Shown piece by piece: positions 23,338 to 36,730 of a stretch of DNA of 64,000 nt. How positions within the stretch are numbered: position 1 is the stretch's first letter; each line of letters opens with the position of its first letter. Source of the stretch: Ceratodon purpureus (Eukaryota; Streptophyta; Bryopsida; Pseudoditrichales; Ditrichaceae). Location: positions 13,414,858 to 13,478,857 of the forward strand of contig CM026423.1 of the NCBI GenBank assembly GCA_014871385.1, written 5' to 3'. Below the pieces are notes generated by a model. The model was given only the letters and a program-made list of their open reading frames with translations, had not been told where the DNA came from and did not search any database. The position numbers and the translations under genes were made by a program.

Positions 23338-26300
23338 TCATAGGCGCATTAGGAGCTGCACATCTTGTATACGCATTAAGCGTTGTTGCTCAGCAGAGCG
23401 CTTCTCAAATGCACAAGTGGCAAGCTGACGCTTCCGCTCTTGTAGTTCCAGTATCCGGTCTTCAATACTGTCAGTAACTATCAGTCTCACCACCGTTACA
23501 TCCCTGGTCTGACCCAACCTATGAACACGATCCATAGCTTGCTCTTCAACAGCAGGGTTCCACCATGGATCCACCATGTACACCCGAGATGCTGAAACCA
23601 AATTGAGACCCACCCCTGCAGCTTTCAAGCTAAGCAAGAAGATCGTAGGGCTTTCGGGGTCCTTCGAATGGAAGCTTGTCAATGCTGCCTGCCGCTTCTT
23701 GGACGTCATTGACCCATCCAACCTAACAAAGCGAAATCCCGCATCCGACAAGGGCCCCTCCAAACAATTCAACATTTGAGAGAACTGAGAGAAAATTACT
23801 GATTTTTCAGTTGGGTCTTTCACCCGCGCCTCAACTAATAGCTTGATGAGAGCATCTACTTTCGCACTAGATTTTGATGGCCCCTGTTCAGATGACGGGT
23901 CTTCCTGAACACCCTCTTCTTTTGGGGCTGCCATGAGATCCGAAGTAGAGAGGTCAGAGCGGCACATTGGGCACTGCTCTTTGTTGCGAAGCAGTGATTT
24001 CTCGATGCACCTCTGGCAATAAACATGCGCACAAGGCGTGATTACCGCATTTGTGGGTTGGTTCAGACAAATCGCACAATCGAAGTCCGCCCCACCCTTT
24101 ATGATATTCAGAAGCTTTTCAAGAAGTTCCGGTGGTGGTACGTTTTTCGAATCTGCAGTATTAACAATCGTTTTCTATAATTAGCCATTTCTACTGTTTC
24201 TGAGCATTGAGTTAAACCAAAAAATCAAATGTGTGGTGCATAGCAACATACATGACCGATAGTGAATGGAAAAGGATGATAATCTAGCCCATTTAAAAGA
24301 ATAATTGACGAACACTACACTCGGTTCAACATATTTAACAGACAGGAAGGTGTAAAGATAGTGAAGCCGCAAAACAACTCTGCGCAGATAAAATATTTCT
24401 GGTGACGAAATAGTTGTCTTACCTTTTTGGTTAAGTTCTGCAGCAAACATCTCGGTGTAAGCTGGGCAAAGGCCCGGGTGGTTACAAATCTGCCGCAGTC
24501 GCAAAATAATTTGCAATACCGTAGCATAATTTTGCAGAACAGTCCCACTCTTCATAAAACGCTCAATAACATCTTTACCGTTCTCTTCGACTTTGTCATA
24601 AAGCTCCCGATCTTCAGGGGTCAGTTCCACATAGTGCATCGAGATAGTTTTCCTGGGAAGCTCCACCAGCCTTCGTCCATCAACCTGCATGTCCTTTGTC
24701 CTTCTTAATGCAATGGCCTTAATGAGTGCCTGCAAAACACCGAAGATCAAGAATTTTCATCCAGCGGGCCTGTAAGTGCTGACGATCAGATGACACTCCA
24801 GAACAGAGAATCTACACATGATTATTCCATGACTTCGACTACATGCAATATGTTTCAAGACCAAAGCATTTCAAAATGCAGATACTCATCACCAATTTTC
24901 ATTCCGGACGCGTTCAGATATGTAAATAATACCAGTACCGTTAGAGTGGATTGGGTTCAGACTCCAACAATATTCTCAAAATAACAGGAAATCACACTAA
25001 TGAGAATACATGCAAAAAAGATTGAGGAACTGGACGAAAATTGAAGACAGCGGAATATATCCTTACCTGCAGTCGCACTAATCCACTTGGATCACCATTT
25101 GTCAATGGTCGCTCCACAGTTCGACGCCAATACGAACTATCATTAAGGGGCTCCAACCGAAGGAACTGCATGAGACTGAATAAATCCCTGGCTGTATTTT
25201 GAATCGGCGTGCCAGTAACAGCCCATCTGCGTTCCGCCTTGAGGGCCACCACAGCCTTTGTCTGCTGAGCACTGGGGTTCTTTACAAGATGAGCTTCATC
25301 CAATATGATACGCAACCAATTCACCTTCTGCAGGGGCGTATATTCACCTGCCCCTTCGGAGGCTAAGATATTGTAAGTTGTCAGAACAATGTCGAACTGG
25401 GCAAGGAGTTTTGGGTCTCGAATGCGGTCAGGACCATGATAAAGATACACACTTAAGCTCCCGGGCTCTGTATGTTCTTCCAGCTGAGTCACCCAATTGG
25501 ATAAAACCGACAAGGGACAGACAATGAGGGTGGTTCTCGGCCCGTTCATGCGAGGAGGGTGGTCTTCTCCTCCCTCAACACTAGCAACATCACTCGACGT
25601 AACTCTCCGTTTCTTTTTAGGCCTTTCTAACACGTCCGCAACAGTTGGATTCACTTTAACAATTGGTGACAATGTAGCCCCGGGTCGGTTTGTGGCAACT
25701 AAAGCCAGAAGTGCTAACGTCTTCCCTAGCCCCATGTCATCAGCCAAAAGCCCGCCTAGCAAGGGGCTCGGACGCTTCTCGGTGAGGAAGTTCGTTATGG
25801 TGTTCTTGTACATAAGATCTTTGCTACCCCGTACTTTTTGCATGTTCCAGAACGGTGGCAAGCTCGAGGAGTTCTCCGTGCGTACCATCCATGCAAGTGC
25901 CTCTTTCTGATGAGGAAACATTGCGGAAGTGATAGTGGATGCTGGCTCCATGGTGCAGCGTTCACCCGCCCCCTCACCCAACCCTTCAAACACATTGTCT
26001 AGAGACTGCCTCTGCTCTTTTGGCTTCACGGGGTTTCTTCCGAAGCTCCCTTCAGGACCCCCTACATCTGAATGAGGGGGTTGCAACACTACACCTGCAT
26101 TCCGCAAGCGCTGCTTCACAATTCCCTCAGTCACTGAATTGCTAAAGATATGCACCAAGCAGGGCATCTTGAATTTGTTTTTGCTTCCATGCGGCACAAT
26201 CCCTTCAATCAAAGCCAGAGAGTCATCCACGAGAGGAGCCAGATGGCATGCCTTGTACCTCTCGATGTGCCCAATCTGATCGCCAAGAATGTTCACCACC

Positions 26301-26533
26301 TGAATAGCATTCCTATCATAAGGATTGTGCGGCTCCCGTATAAGCCTCACCATTTCCTGATCAGAAACCCTACCACTATAGTACTGCAAACCCACTACAT
26401 TGACCTCCACAAACCCCAATAAAAACTTGTCCGCATTCTCGTCGACTTGAGTGCCCCCTTCGTCATCGCTATCCACAAGATCCACTAATTGAGAACTTGT
26501 AGCCACATTTTGAACCACCGCCCTCGAAGCCAT
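23338..26533 (-). CDS. HIRAN/SNF2/RING helicase, SMARCA3(HLTF)/RAD5-like
   Basis: Three exons on the minus strand: 26533-25067, 24729-24423 and 24152-23338, giving 862 residues. The order is HIRAN domain (about 41-140), SNF2 ATPase lobe with Walker A DDMGLGKT (Lys271) and DEAH (412-415), a C3HC4 RING finger (about 617-655, from CAIC to CPMC), and helicase C lobe with VIFSQFSQ, AGVGLNL and VHRLGQTR. This is the architecture of the HLTF/RAD5 family, nuclear DNA translocases and ubiquitin E3 ligases that help replication past damaged or stalled forks. A basic PKKKRRV stretch (about 306-312) could be a nuclear signal, and VDLVDSDDE near residue 17 resembles a SUMO-interacting motif. The ATG at 26533 is the first in frame; 26593 offers only TTG. 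All key motifs are intact. Confidence 0.93.
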
Positions 26534-26591
26534 AGCTCTAGTTCCGTAACGCAACTGTGTGCTTCCCTTCCACAACACAAACCCAACTAGC

Positions 26592-26600
26592 AAACCCTAA
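26592..26600 (-). promoter_or_regulatory. telo-box upstream of helicase gene
   Basis: TTAGGGTTT on the minus strand (AAACCCTAA on plus), about 60 bases upstream of the helicase ATG. Telo-boxes are common near transcription starts of plant genes active in dividing cells, which fits a replication-repair helicase. Function here is inferred. Confidence 0.45.
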
Positions 26601-27869
26601 CACACGCCGTGATTCAAAATGATCGCATCACTTCCGCCTGAGCGTCAATGTCCTTAAACCTTAAACCCTTCTTGCAATTACCTCCGAGTCTCCAGGTACT
26701 CGCTCCTATTCCAAGCAACGGAAGCGAAACATCCCATCAGTACACAACAAAAATCAGCGTCCAACCCTTCTAATCTCCAAATCCGCCATCAGAAAATCTC
26801 GATAAAACTCAGAAACCCGACAAGAAACACCCGTAATTGAGAGACTCAAAAACCAACTCCACACAGAAATAAAACAACACCTTCAAGACTCATTTCATCA
26901 CAATGCACTGCTTCAACAAAGCCATCGAAACCCAAAAACCACAACAACTTCTACCAAAACCTTCTTCCTATCGACGTGTCGACCTCCTCTTCAGGCTCCC
27001 AAAGCGCTCCGAAACCAAGACTCAACGAGAAACATCCAAACACATACCTCAACACTCGCATGCATCTGACGCTCACTGAACAACCACTCCACCACCACAC
27101 CGAACAAAAACAAACCTCTCACTCTAGATCCACAAATCCACAAAACCAAAGCTCCCACATCCACATCTCTCATGCATTGAATTCCCACATCAGAAAACTA
27201 AAGTCACACCACCTAATCCCACATCTCACCACCTCCACACACATCCGAAACCACATCTCCTCTTCATCATCACAACACCAAAAACCGAAACTTGAGCAAA
27301 AGAAACTCCTCTCAATGCCATCAATAAGCTCAAAATCCAGTCTGAGACATACCAATTGGTTCCTCAGATGTTGCCTATCAAGGACTGATGTGAATTTAGG
27401 TCATCTGTCATCACCAGCAGCAATCTAATCCAGCACCCTGGTGAAAGCGGTGAGCAAACATCACACATCTCACACATCAGACAGTGATCTCCGAACAACT
27501 ACTACCAGTGTTAAATTACGTCAATATCCTCATCACAACAAGTTATCATATCACAAGACTAGAAAGCAAAGTTGACGGTGGATTCAGGATGTGATCAGCC
27601 ACTCACCTGCACATGTAGTTGCCTCCGACTTGGCTGTTCAAGTCCCTGTGTCTCTGTCTGTGTGCTTGTGTGTGTGTGTGTTTGTGTTTATGTGTCTATG
27701 TGGACATGTTGGTTTTTGAGGATGAAGCATGTTGAGTATGAAATGAAAGGGTGGTATGGTATCAGAACTAGTAATTGCAGCCGCCATGCACCATGCATAG
27801 GTTGAGGACTTATATTGTAGGCACTCCACCTGTGTGTACTCAGAACAGGAAAAAGGTTGGTCAGAGGTA
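26601..27869. other. helicase upstream region, A/C-rich
   Basis: The plus strand is strongly biased to A and C from about 26640 to 27480, with many CCAAA and CATC words. This produces long but unconvincing frames. A TG-rich simple repeat lies near 27650-27700. No gene is supported. Confidence 0.4.
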
Positions 27870-29584
27870 CAGTACCCGGAAGAAAAGATACGTGAATTTT
27901 ACTTATCTCCAAGTTAACTAGAGTATGGACAATGAACTTCAAGTGACCACTACACTTTCACTTTGTGAGCAATTGCCTTGGGGTTTTCACCTATTTTTAG
28001 AACTAGGAGTAAGGTTGTGAAAAGTAAATTATTTGTGTCTAATTATAGAAAAAATCTATGTAAAGTAATAGTTCTCCATTGCCCTATCTAAAGTGTGTCC
28101 ACGCCTTTTTCATGCATTAACTATTATTAGGCCTCATTATGGTATAATAATGTTTTGGGCCGCAGTTTAAAATATATATATGTATGTGATATTGAATTGT
28201 GATTGCATTGTAAGTTGTAGGGTTAGCTTTTGAGATGATTTTGGGTATTAGTGTGACTTTGTTTAGTGTGTGGTATATTATTCTTATTGAAATAAGTTTG
28301 TTTGGTGTTGTGGGTAGGTTGAGTGGCATAATCTTTTGAGAAAGATGAAGACTAGAGCGTTGACAGATGCTGAGAAAGGACAAGTGGTTGGAATGCACAA
28401 AGGTGGAAGCAAAGGTGTAGAGATAGCAAGAGAATTAGGTATGCCTTCTTCCACCGTTTATGGTGTTATAAACAGTTTCAAAAAACGAGGAACTGTGAAG
28501 TCACCAAAGCCAACAGGTAGGCCTCGAAAGTTTACAGAGCGGGATATGAGACAGTTAGAACGTCTCCTTAATGAAGATCGTCATAAACCACTCACAGAAA
28601 TTACAAATGAGATGGCACGTGTTGCAAAGGTTAGTACTCGTACTGTAAGGAATGCTTTGCATACCCTTGGTTATAGAAGCTGTGTTGCAGTAAAAGAACC
28701 TTTTCTCAGTAAAAAGCACATGGCAGATAGGTTAGCGTTTGCTAAAGAGCATAAAAATTGGACAAAGAAGGATTGGAAGAAGGTTTTTTGGACTTATGAA
28801 TCATCTTTCGAAATAGGAAGGAGTTCTAGACAAATTAGAGTGTGGCGAAAGGCTTACGAAAGATATTCAGATAAATGTCTAGTACCAACTTTCAAGTTCG
28901 GGCGTACGTCGGTGATGGTTTGGGGTGCTTTTAGTGGCTTTGAGAAGGCTCCTTTGGTAATCATACCTCCAGATAAGCGAAGTGCAGGTAATTTTGTGGA
29001 ACTTATTTACGATGGCGCTGTAACTCCATTTTATTTTATCCATCAACCTCACAAAGGCATGTTACTTATGGAGGATGGCGCTCCAGTCCATCGCAGCAAT
29101 TTGCCAAACAAGGGAGACAAAAAATCGGTATAACGAAGTTGAAGTGGCCTGCCAACTCTCCAGATCTAAATCCAATTGAGAACCTATGGAAAATTATTAA
29201 AGATGAAGTTTAAAATAAATCCCGGCCACGCAATGCACAAGAATTGGTGGAACCACTTCAAAGAGTATGGGAAGAGATACCTTTTGACTTCTTAGAAAAC
29301 CTTATTGATACCATGCCTACACGTATGAAGGAAGTAGTTAGTGCAAAAGGTGGTAGTACTAGATTTTGAGTACTATATAGGAGAAAGCAAATTTTGTGTT
29401 GATTTTGTTTATTTTTTTATATAAACAAATATTATTATTGAAATAGAGTCTAAAGGCTTTCAAATGCAATTTTTTGCATTGAATTCAATGAATTTTCAAC
29501 CTCGCATGAGCTCACCAAATTCTATGTTCAGTCTATTTTTCTAGCACATAACACAGAATCACGTATCTTTTCTTCCGGGTACTG
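27870..29584 (+). mobile_element. Tc1/mariner element, 1715 bp, TA target site
   Basis: The ends are perfect 26-bp inverted repeats, 27870-27895 and 29559-29584, beginning CAGTACCCGGAAGAAAAGAT. Each end is flanked by TA (27868-27869 and 29585-29586), the Tc1/mariner target duplication. The CAGT start is typical of Tc1 ends. A single transposase frame lies between the ends in plus orientation and is broken. Because the ends are perfect, the copy could have been moved in trans, or it is a fairly recent insertion. Confidence 0.93.
28345..29369 (+). pseudogene. Tc1-like DD34E transposase, inactivated
   Basis: The N-terminal part has paired helix-turn-helix domains (ALTDAEKGQVVGMHKGG... and RALHTLG-like region) with a GRPRK hinge, as in Tc1 proteins. 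The catalytic region reads VFWTYESSFEIG, LLMEDGAPVHR and SPDLNPIENLW. From the Asp of MEDGAP to the Glu of PIENLW there are 34 residues once the frame is followed, so the family is DD34E. Three lesions are visible: the first catalytic Asp is Tyr (TAT at 28795-28797), a one-base shift lies in an A6 run at 29119-29124, and a TAA stands at 29211-29213. The ATG at 28345 is the first true start. By impression the sequence resembles Tc1-like proteins of mycorrhizal and other fungi more than plant mariner (DD39D) proteins; only a database search could confirm this. Confidence 0.9.
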
Positions 29585-29689
29585 TACAGTAAAGAATACC
29601 CATCGAACATCCTCTGTGGGCTCAAGCAGAATCCCAACTTGCAGGACATTGGTCCCACGTTCTAACTTAAAGGAGGGATTCTTGTGACG

Positions 29690-29927
29690 AAATTTCGGTT
29701 GTAGAACCTCAATTTGGCCAAAATAATCTTAAAAAAGACTTTAGAACCTTGAATTTTTTATTTAGGATTTTCCAAGTTCTATATGATGAGTGTTTTACAT
29801 TCTAAACAAATTTGGGTTGTAGAACCTCAATTTGGCCCCCAAAAAAATTTAAAAAGACACTAGAACCTTGAATTTCTTATTTTAGATTTTTACATGTTCT
29901 ATATGATCAGTTTTTTACATTTTCAAA
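29690..29927. repeat. ~118-bp tandem duplication
   Basis: Two adjacent copies, about 29690-29807 and 29808-29927, share GGTTGTAGAACCTCAATTTGG, TAGAACCTTGAATTT and GTTCTATATGAT with scattered substitutions. They lie just outside the right end of the Tc1 element. Confidence 0.8.
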
Positions 29928-30330
29928 AAGAGTTTTCTCAAGAGTTTGATGGTTGCACATTAGTGTGTACCTTGTTTAGGTTGCTCCACACTGATTCTTT
30001 TTACACGTCTCACTTTCATGCATAAATAATTTGATAGAGACAGTATCGTACATAAATGATTTAGTGTTTAATGAAAAGTCCATGTGTGGTTTGGTGATTT
30101 TTTGTATTCATTTAGATGATGTAGAGATTTTTTTTTGACACTAGTTTGATGAAATTGCTTTCCTAGTATTGCATATAAACATTTGTTGATTTCAAATATT
30201 CAAATGTATGTGTTTATAGATATGTAGGAATATTTATAGATGAGATAATCTAACATCATATTTAGTGTATTAAGTCCAACTTAAAGTTTAACAAACCTAT
30301 TAATTTGTCATCCATTAGATAAATATAATA

Positions 30331-30358
30331 TATCTATATATCTATAGATATATAGATA
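30331..30358. repeat. 28-bp perfect palindrome
   Basis: The sequence TATCTATATATCTA followed by its exact reverse complement. It could extrude a cruciform, but it may simply be AT-repeat slippage. Confidence 0.85.
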
Positions 30359-32890
30359 GACACCACTTTATATAATTTGAAAGCGAGAAGATGTGAGCAT
30401 TTTTCTTATAAATCTGTTAATTGGAAAGTCACCAAATTTTAATTTTGATTTCAAATTGTGTGTATTAATTTTAATATTGAAGCGGAAAATGAAGTTGTCA
30501 TATACGGCACTAAAAATGTTATGATTTTTTATTTCTTTGGAATTATAATCTAATTTATTTCAACGGGATCATTTGAAAGGAAATGGTATACAAATCATAC
30601 CCAAATTTATTAAAATGAAGAAAAGCACAAAAGTGGATTTCTTCTCTATATATGATTATATTATGGCGTCATAGCTTCTTTGAGTACCTCCAAACAAGTA
30701 TTTTTTTTATTTTTTTAAAAATAAAGTTTGTTTCTTAAGAAGTGAATTCATTGATTTAATAGCCAAATTTAAGTGACATTTGACATTTTTTTATTCATGT
30801 ACTTGGTCTTTAGGATTTTTTAATTTTTTTTTTAGAATTATTTATGGACAAACTAACTATGGTTCTACATTATGATAACTTGAAAAAATTTGATACTATT
30901 CCAATCATTTTTTAATGTGAAATAGACCTAATGGCTACTTTTCATTGTCAAGTGGTTGGCCAAATTTTTTGTTTACAATTTGGTTATTTGAGGCAAAAGA
31001 TGAGATATTGGATGTTGTTGATAAATATTTAAAAAATCATCTCAAGAGTATTAAGTAATCATAGTGTCAACACCAAGAGGCAAAGTGTTCTAAATAATTG
31101 AATCCAAAAACAAATCCTCCCAAAGATCCAAAAATGCTTTGAAAACTTTTAAAATATATCTAGAAAAGCAATGAATATATATTAGAACAATATAATAGAA
31201 AGAAGGAAAATAGAGATTCAAGAAATACAAGAAGTGCTTTAAAGGTTTTGGAAATGGCCTTGAACAAAGGAGGACAAGAAATAAGAGGAGTGAAAAAAAA
31301 TAGTAGAATCATTTTATAATAAACTGGAATTTACTCTAAACCAAGTTTATTGTCTAAGACTTTAATGAAGTTGCTCCGGAAACATCACCTTCAATAAATG
31401 CCCCTTTTTAAAAATGATGACGCATTTACAACCTTGTCATTTTTTCATCTATGCTTGAAATTTGTCGTCAAAGGATTTTCGGCAGCACTATAAATCAAAG
31501 CCAAACAAAGTTTTATTTTTGACCAATCATATTGCTCGATTTTCCGATAATTCCATATTAGTAGACTTCATCAAAGTAATCAAAACCAGTAGCAAGATGG
31601 TTTTCTTTAACATTTTTTATTGTAATGAAAATAAAGAGATGACGATCAAATTGAAGTTAATTTACAATTAAAAAGTTGAATACAAAAAGATTATAACAAT
31701 TATACAAAGGTAGAACTTGCAACAAGAAATAACATTATGTGTCCACATGACATAGACTAATAATAAAGAAAATTCAATGCATACTTTGATTTTAACAAGC
31801 TTGATTTCAAATACTGAATTGAATACTAAATTCAAGACTTGCCAACAATACTATGTTAATGTTGTATTATCTTTTACCATAAATTCTATCTTCTACCAAT
31901 ATAAATGAAAGATGTAGATTTGAGAATAGCTTCACCATTATTATAATTAACATTCACTATAATACTCTTTATTCTTTGTTTTTTTGGATGAATAAATCTC
32001 TCATGAATTTAAGATGGGTCATTTTTACACTAAAGTACGTGCAAATTTGGCTTGCTCAAGTTTTAATACACTTCTACAATCATATATTTTTTGTATTATC
32101 AAATCCAACCATTGACCTCAAAAACAAAACCTAGCAAATCATCTTCGTAACATAATTGCTTTCTGATGAAAAGTTTTTTTAAAAAAGGAAATCTTGAAAG
32201 AAAGAAAATTTTAATTCTAGACTTGATTAATTGAACTTCTATGGATTAAATATTAGAAATGAAATTAATTTAGCATCATTTAAACTTCACCTCACTGTTG
32301 CATAACAAATTTGATTCAAATACGCTTTATTGAATAGCAATATCATACAACACATAAAAAATGTTGTTAAAAAACCATGTATTTCAATGAGACACATGTC
32401 TATCACTAAGTAAGTGAAGTTAAGAACTAATTCCACATAAGCTTCTACAAAAAAAAATAAAAAATAATGTATTTTTTCAAAACAAACAATCTTATTCTCT
32501 ACTTCAAGGGTTATTTATGTTTGTTTTCTTCAAAAATCTTCAATTATTTTGTATACTTCTTTTAATACATTTTAAATTTCCATGTTTACGTATATCTTTA
32601 CAAAATATATTCATGGTTTCTTTTAAAAATCTTGAATTTTTTTTTAAAATTACTTCAGATTTTATTTTATTTTTACAAAATAAAAAAAAAAACTGAATTC
32701 AAAATTAATATAATGCATTTTAAAGAAACTAACACACAAAGAAACTTTTTATACAATATTTAGTGTGGTTTTATGAAATAAATTTATTCATATTTTTACA
32801 TATATTAATGTTTTTTCCAATTATAAAAAATTTAGAACCCAAAGATAAAATAAAATGAATTAAAAATATTTCATGATTATTCTATTATAT

Positions 32891-32965
32891 CATATATCAT
32901 ACTTATATGAACCATCATATATCATACTTATATGAACCATCATATATCATACTTATATGAACCAA
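32891..32965. repeat. 25-bp tandem repeat, 3 copies
   Basis: The unit CATATATCATACTTATATGA plus ACCAT is repeated three times without spacing (32891, 32916, 32941). Only the last base of the third copy differs, which indicates recent expansion. Confidence 0.95.
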
Positions 32966-33229
32966 GATGTACTTTGTAAATCAACTAACAAAAATATTTG
33001 AACAATGTGCTTGTGGTAGGTTCAAAATCGAGAGATTTAGGCTAGTGGTTACTGAATTTCTAAGTGATTTGTTGTTTCGGATTTCTTTGTTTATATGGCC
33101 TAGATGTCTTGCACATCGTTGGTCTTTACATGACTGTTTTCAGAAGTATCTCCAAAGAACTAGAATGCCGGTGAGATTCATTAAATCGACAAATTTGTTG
33201 AAAGTATGGTTTTGTTGCTGTGATACAAC

Positions 33230-33234
<5 letters not shown>

Positions 33235-33274
<40 letters not shown>

Positions 33275-33388
33275 GTATATATATATATAAATGTATATAT
33301 ATATATAAATGTATATATATATATAAATGTATATATATATATATAAATGTATATATATATATAAATGTATATATATATATATATATAA

Positions 33389-33432
<44 letters not shown>
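33235..33432. repeat. (AT)n microsatellite with AAATG interruptions
   Basis: About 200 bases of TA dinucleotides, interrupted at irregular spacing by AAATG, so that the array is a higher-order (TA)n-AATG repeat. It is likely unstable and hard to assemble. Confidence 0.95.
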
Positions 33433-33434
<2 letters not shown>

Positions 33435-36400
33435 TATGATTATACTTATTTAAAAGGTTTAATTACTTTGCTGTTGCAAAAAAACCTTTATTGGTTGGTG
33501 TAAATTACTAGCGGTTTTGGCGCAAAAGCATAATCATTCTATAAGCAATTATACATGAATACATTAAAAAATTTATACATAAAATATTATATCAAGGTAT
33601 TTTGCCAAAATCATATTAATTATTTTTTAAAATAGTAAAGAATCTATATAACAAAAATAAGTTTGTACATCCACTCTAGTAAGGATTTCTAGCAACAATA
33701 AAGTAATAATTGCTTTCAAATAATTTACTTTGTAATAAAAAAATTGTTTTTTATTTTTTTAAATGTTTCTTTTTGCTTGAAAATATTCTATGATTAAGAG
33801 AAAAATATGAATACACATTAAAATGTATATATCTTTAAAATATAGATAAAGGATATATAAATTTATTATTATGTGCTAAATATTATGGAAAAATAGATGG
33901 ATAATCACTAGTTTTCCACACATTCTTCATACACAGTGCTCCCTTGCAATGTTTTAAGCATATTTCTCAAAATATTCTCCTTGCTTGAGATGAGTGTAGT
34001 TTCAAGTGCAGTTTCCACACCCACACTTGATTCCTTCAAAGCCTCCAATGTAAACTCTATATGCAAAATAACAATTTCTCCCAAAATAAGTCGAAATGAC
34101 GATAGCAAGTCCTCTACAGATATTGCAGGTTTGCGCCCACCGTTCTTTTTTAGAGCCAAAAAATAGAATTAATTCATTTTCTTAAGAGGAGATACAGGTC
34201 TTAGGGGATGACAAGCTAGTACTTTCAAATGGAGATTTGATATTGTCGGTGTCTAGAGAGTATTTCTTGGCATTTGTGAAACACGAGATTGAGAGGGGGA
34301 GATCATTGAAGGACATGGTGCTTCATTTTACAGATGCACCTTCTTTGAACCTAAATTATGTTTATTTAAGTTCGCAAGTGTGGGTTACTTGCCATATCCG
34401 GGAAAACAGTTGTAAGTTTTTTGCTCTAAGTTTTGGTATTGCACGTTTGAGAAAAAAATTCACTGGTTTTGTAAATTTTTAGTTGTTTTTACGAACATGG
34501 GATTAATTTTAGTTATTTATTTTTTTCAGATGCATCGAAGCGAGCATGAGAATTATCTACAACTTCCAAGCCCTTGCAACTAGCTACAAGAGACGCCTTT
34601 CTCCTTCGATGCTGTCGTGATAAAACAATTCCAAATATTCATCCATAATCTTATTGTTTTAAGTAGAGATTCGGATGCGCGACATAGGCTTAAGGCTCAT
34701 TTAGAGTCTTAAATTTTTTAATTATTAAAGATATACTTCACATCAAGTCAAGTGAAGACCATCTTTGCCTTTCCAGGCTAGAATGGTCTTCCATTACAAA
34801 CAGTTTTGGATGCAAAATTCAAAGAAAGAAAAAAGTATGTGTTGCACATACATTGGCTAATTTGGCTCCAATGATTATGATGCACTTTGATGATGGTGAA
34901 AGTAAATAAGATGAATAATTTAATAATGAACGTAAATAATATTATTAGTATTTTTTAAAAATTAATTTAGAAACATTAAAAAAAATAAAGTTCTTTAAAA
35001 ATTGAGTTTTATCAAATAAAAAAAATATTTGTAAACTTTTATAAATTTTATTTTATTAATTAAAAATAAAATATTAATCAATTTTTGTTTGGTTTTAATT
35101 TTATTATAAATATATTTAATTTAGTATAATTTCAAAATAAAGTAAAAGGTTAAAATTAAAAATTAAACATAATATAAAATCTTCAAAAGGTAGAAAGTTA
35201 ATAGAACTTTTTTTAAAACATGGTAAAATGAACAATATAATTTTTTTTTTGTTAATAAAATTTAAAGTATAACAATAATTATACTGCCATTATTTCAATA
35301 AAGTAAAAAGAAATTGGTTTTTCAATTGATGAATGAAGGCAGTGATGGTAGTGCCAAGAAGCAAGGGCTAGTTCAAGGGGATTTTGAAGTGCAGAATCTT
35401 CTTTCTATCGGTGTATGCGATGTTCGTAGTGTGAGAGACGATGTATCTATACCTGATGCCAAAAAAAAACTTATTCTATAATGCCGCTTAAAAGGCCTTC
35501 CCCTTGGATGTTGTAGTTTTAAAGGGTGAGGAAGAATGGTGGAAGAATGGTGAGAGCAGTGGAAAAAGGTGTTTGAAATTAGCAGAGATTTTACCTTATA
35601 AGCACGAGCTGAAGAAACTTCAAGATGGGCTGAATGAAGCAAGGAAGTATATCTTTGACACTCTTTTCTTCTAATGATGTTGTTCCTCATCCAGAGGTGT
35701 CTCCAAATAAAATATAAGTAGTTGAATATTATATTAGTCATTTTTACATATGTTTTATATTATAATTACTGAATTTTCTGGAAAAAAATTTGATTTTATT
35801 GAATATTTGGAGATGTGTTCATATTTTAAATTGTAAAATTGGATGTTAGATAATATAATTGTTTTTAATGCTCAGTAAATAAAAACATTATAAATTTTAG
35901 ATGAAAAAGTATTAAAGAATTTTTAAAATAGCACCCAGAAATATGATTTATCAATTGATTTAGAAAATTGCATTGATGAACCTTAAAGTGAACAAGCCAT
36001 TCATATTGTCAATGTTACTAATGATTTCTTAATAAATTTGCGAAGATTTTTTTAGAGGTTAACTAATACCTTTTGAGGAATTTAAAACGAGTCATGGAAA
36101 TTATACGTGCTCGAGAAGAGGTGATGAGGTAGTAAAAAAATAGTTTAGTTGCAAGAGGAAAAGATAAAGATGTTAAAGGTGTTGCTTTATATTTTTATTA
36201 TACATTAAGTGTTGATTAATGACTTTGTACATTCTTCTTCTTTAAAAGAAGGATTTGAGGTTGAATGATTATCTAATTCATTATTGGAATAAGATCAATG
36301 TGTAGCTTAGTTAGATTTGCTTAGAGATGACCATTTCAAACTTCAAAGTTATTTTAAATATTTTCTTACCCCAATATTCCTTTAAGAGTATGTTGTTGTT

Positions 36401-36730
36401 GTAAATTTTTATAATTTAAATAAAAATCACATTTTTGATAATTAAATCATAAAATCTAAAAGCTCTTCGATATAACTCATTCAAAATTTTAAAATTTTAT
36501 TGTGAATGATACTTTTTAAATAAAGTATTCTTTATTTATAGTAATTCTTCTTTGTACATCAAATTACAAAAAACATGTACAACTAAATTTAAAGATAATA
36601 GAGAAGGTAGGAATTTGACATCATGTTAATATTTTTAAATTGAAATTTCTTTGAATATAAAAACCAATAATAAATGTATTTACATAATAAAAAGATCTTA
36701 ACTATTATTCTTATTGAATTTGTAATTATA

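Larger units (their letters stand above)
29585..36730. other. AT-rich island, no supported gene
   Basis: About 7 kb of strongly AT-rich sequence. It holds the listed tandem repeats, palindrome and AT microsatellite. Frames at 33908-34159 (minus, about 83 residues, no ATG) and around 34207-34482 (plus) have somewhat higher coding character. I do not recognise them, and they may be relics of old elements. A short GC-richer patch near 35330-35660 is also unassigned. Confidence 0.45.

Noticed and set aside
33229..33435. 68-residue Ile/Tyr repeat protein
   Set aside because: Pure translation of the AT microsatellite.
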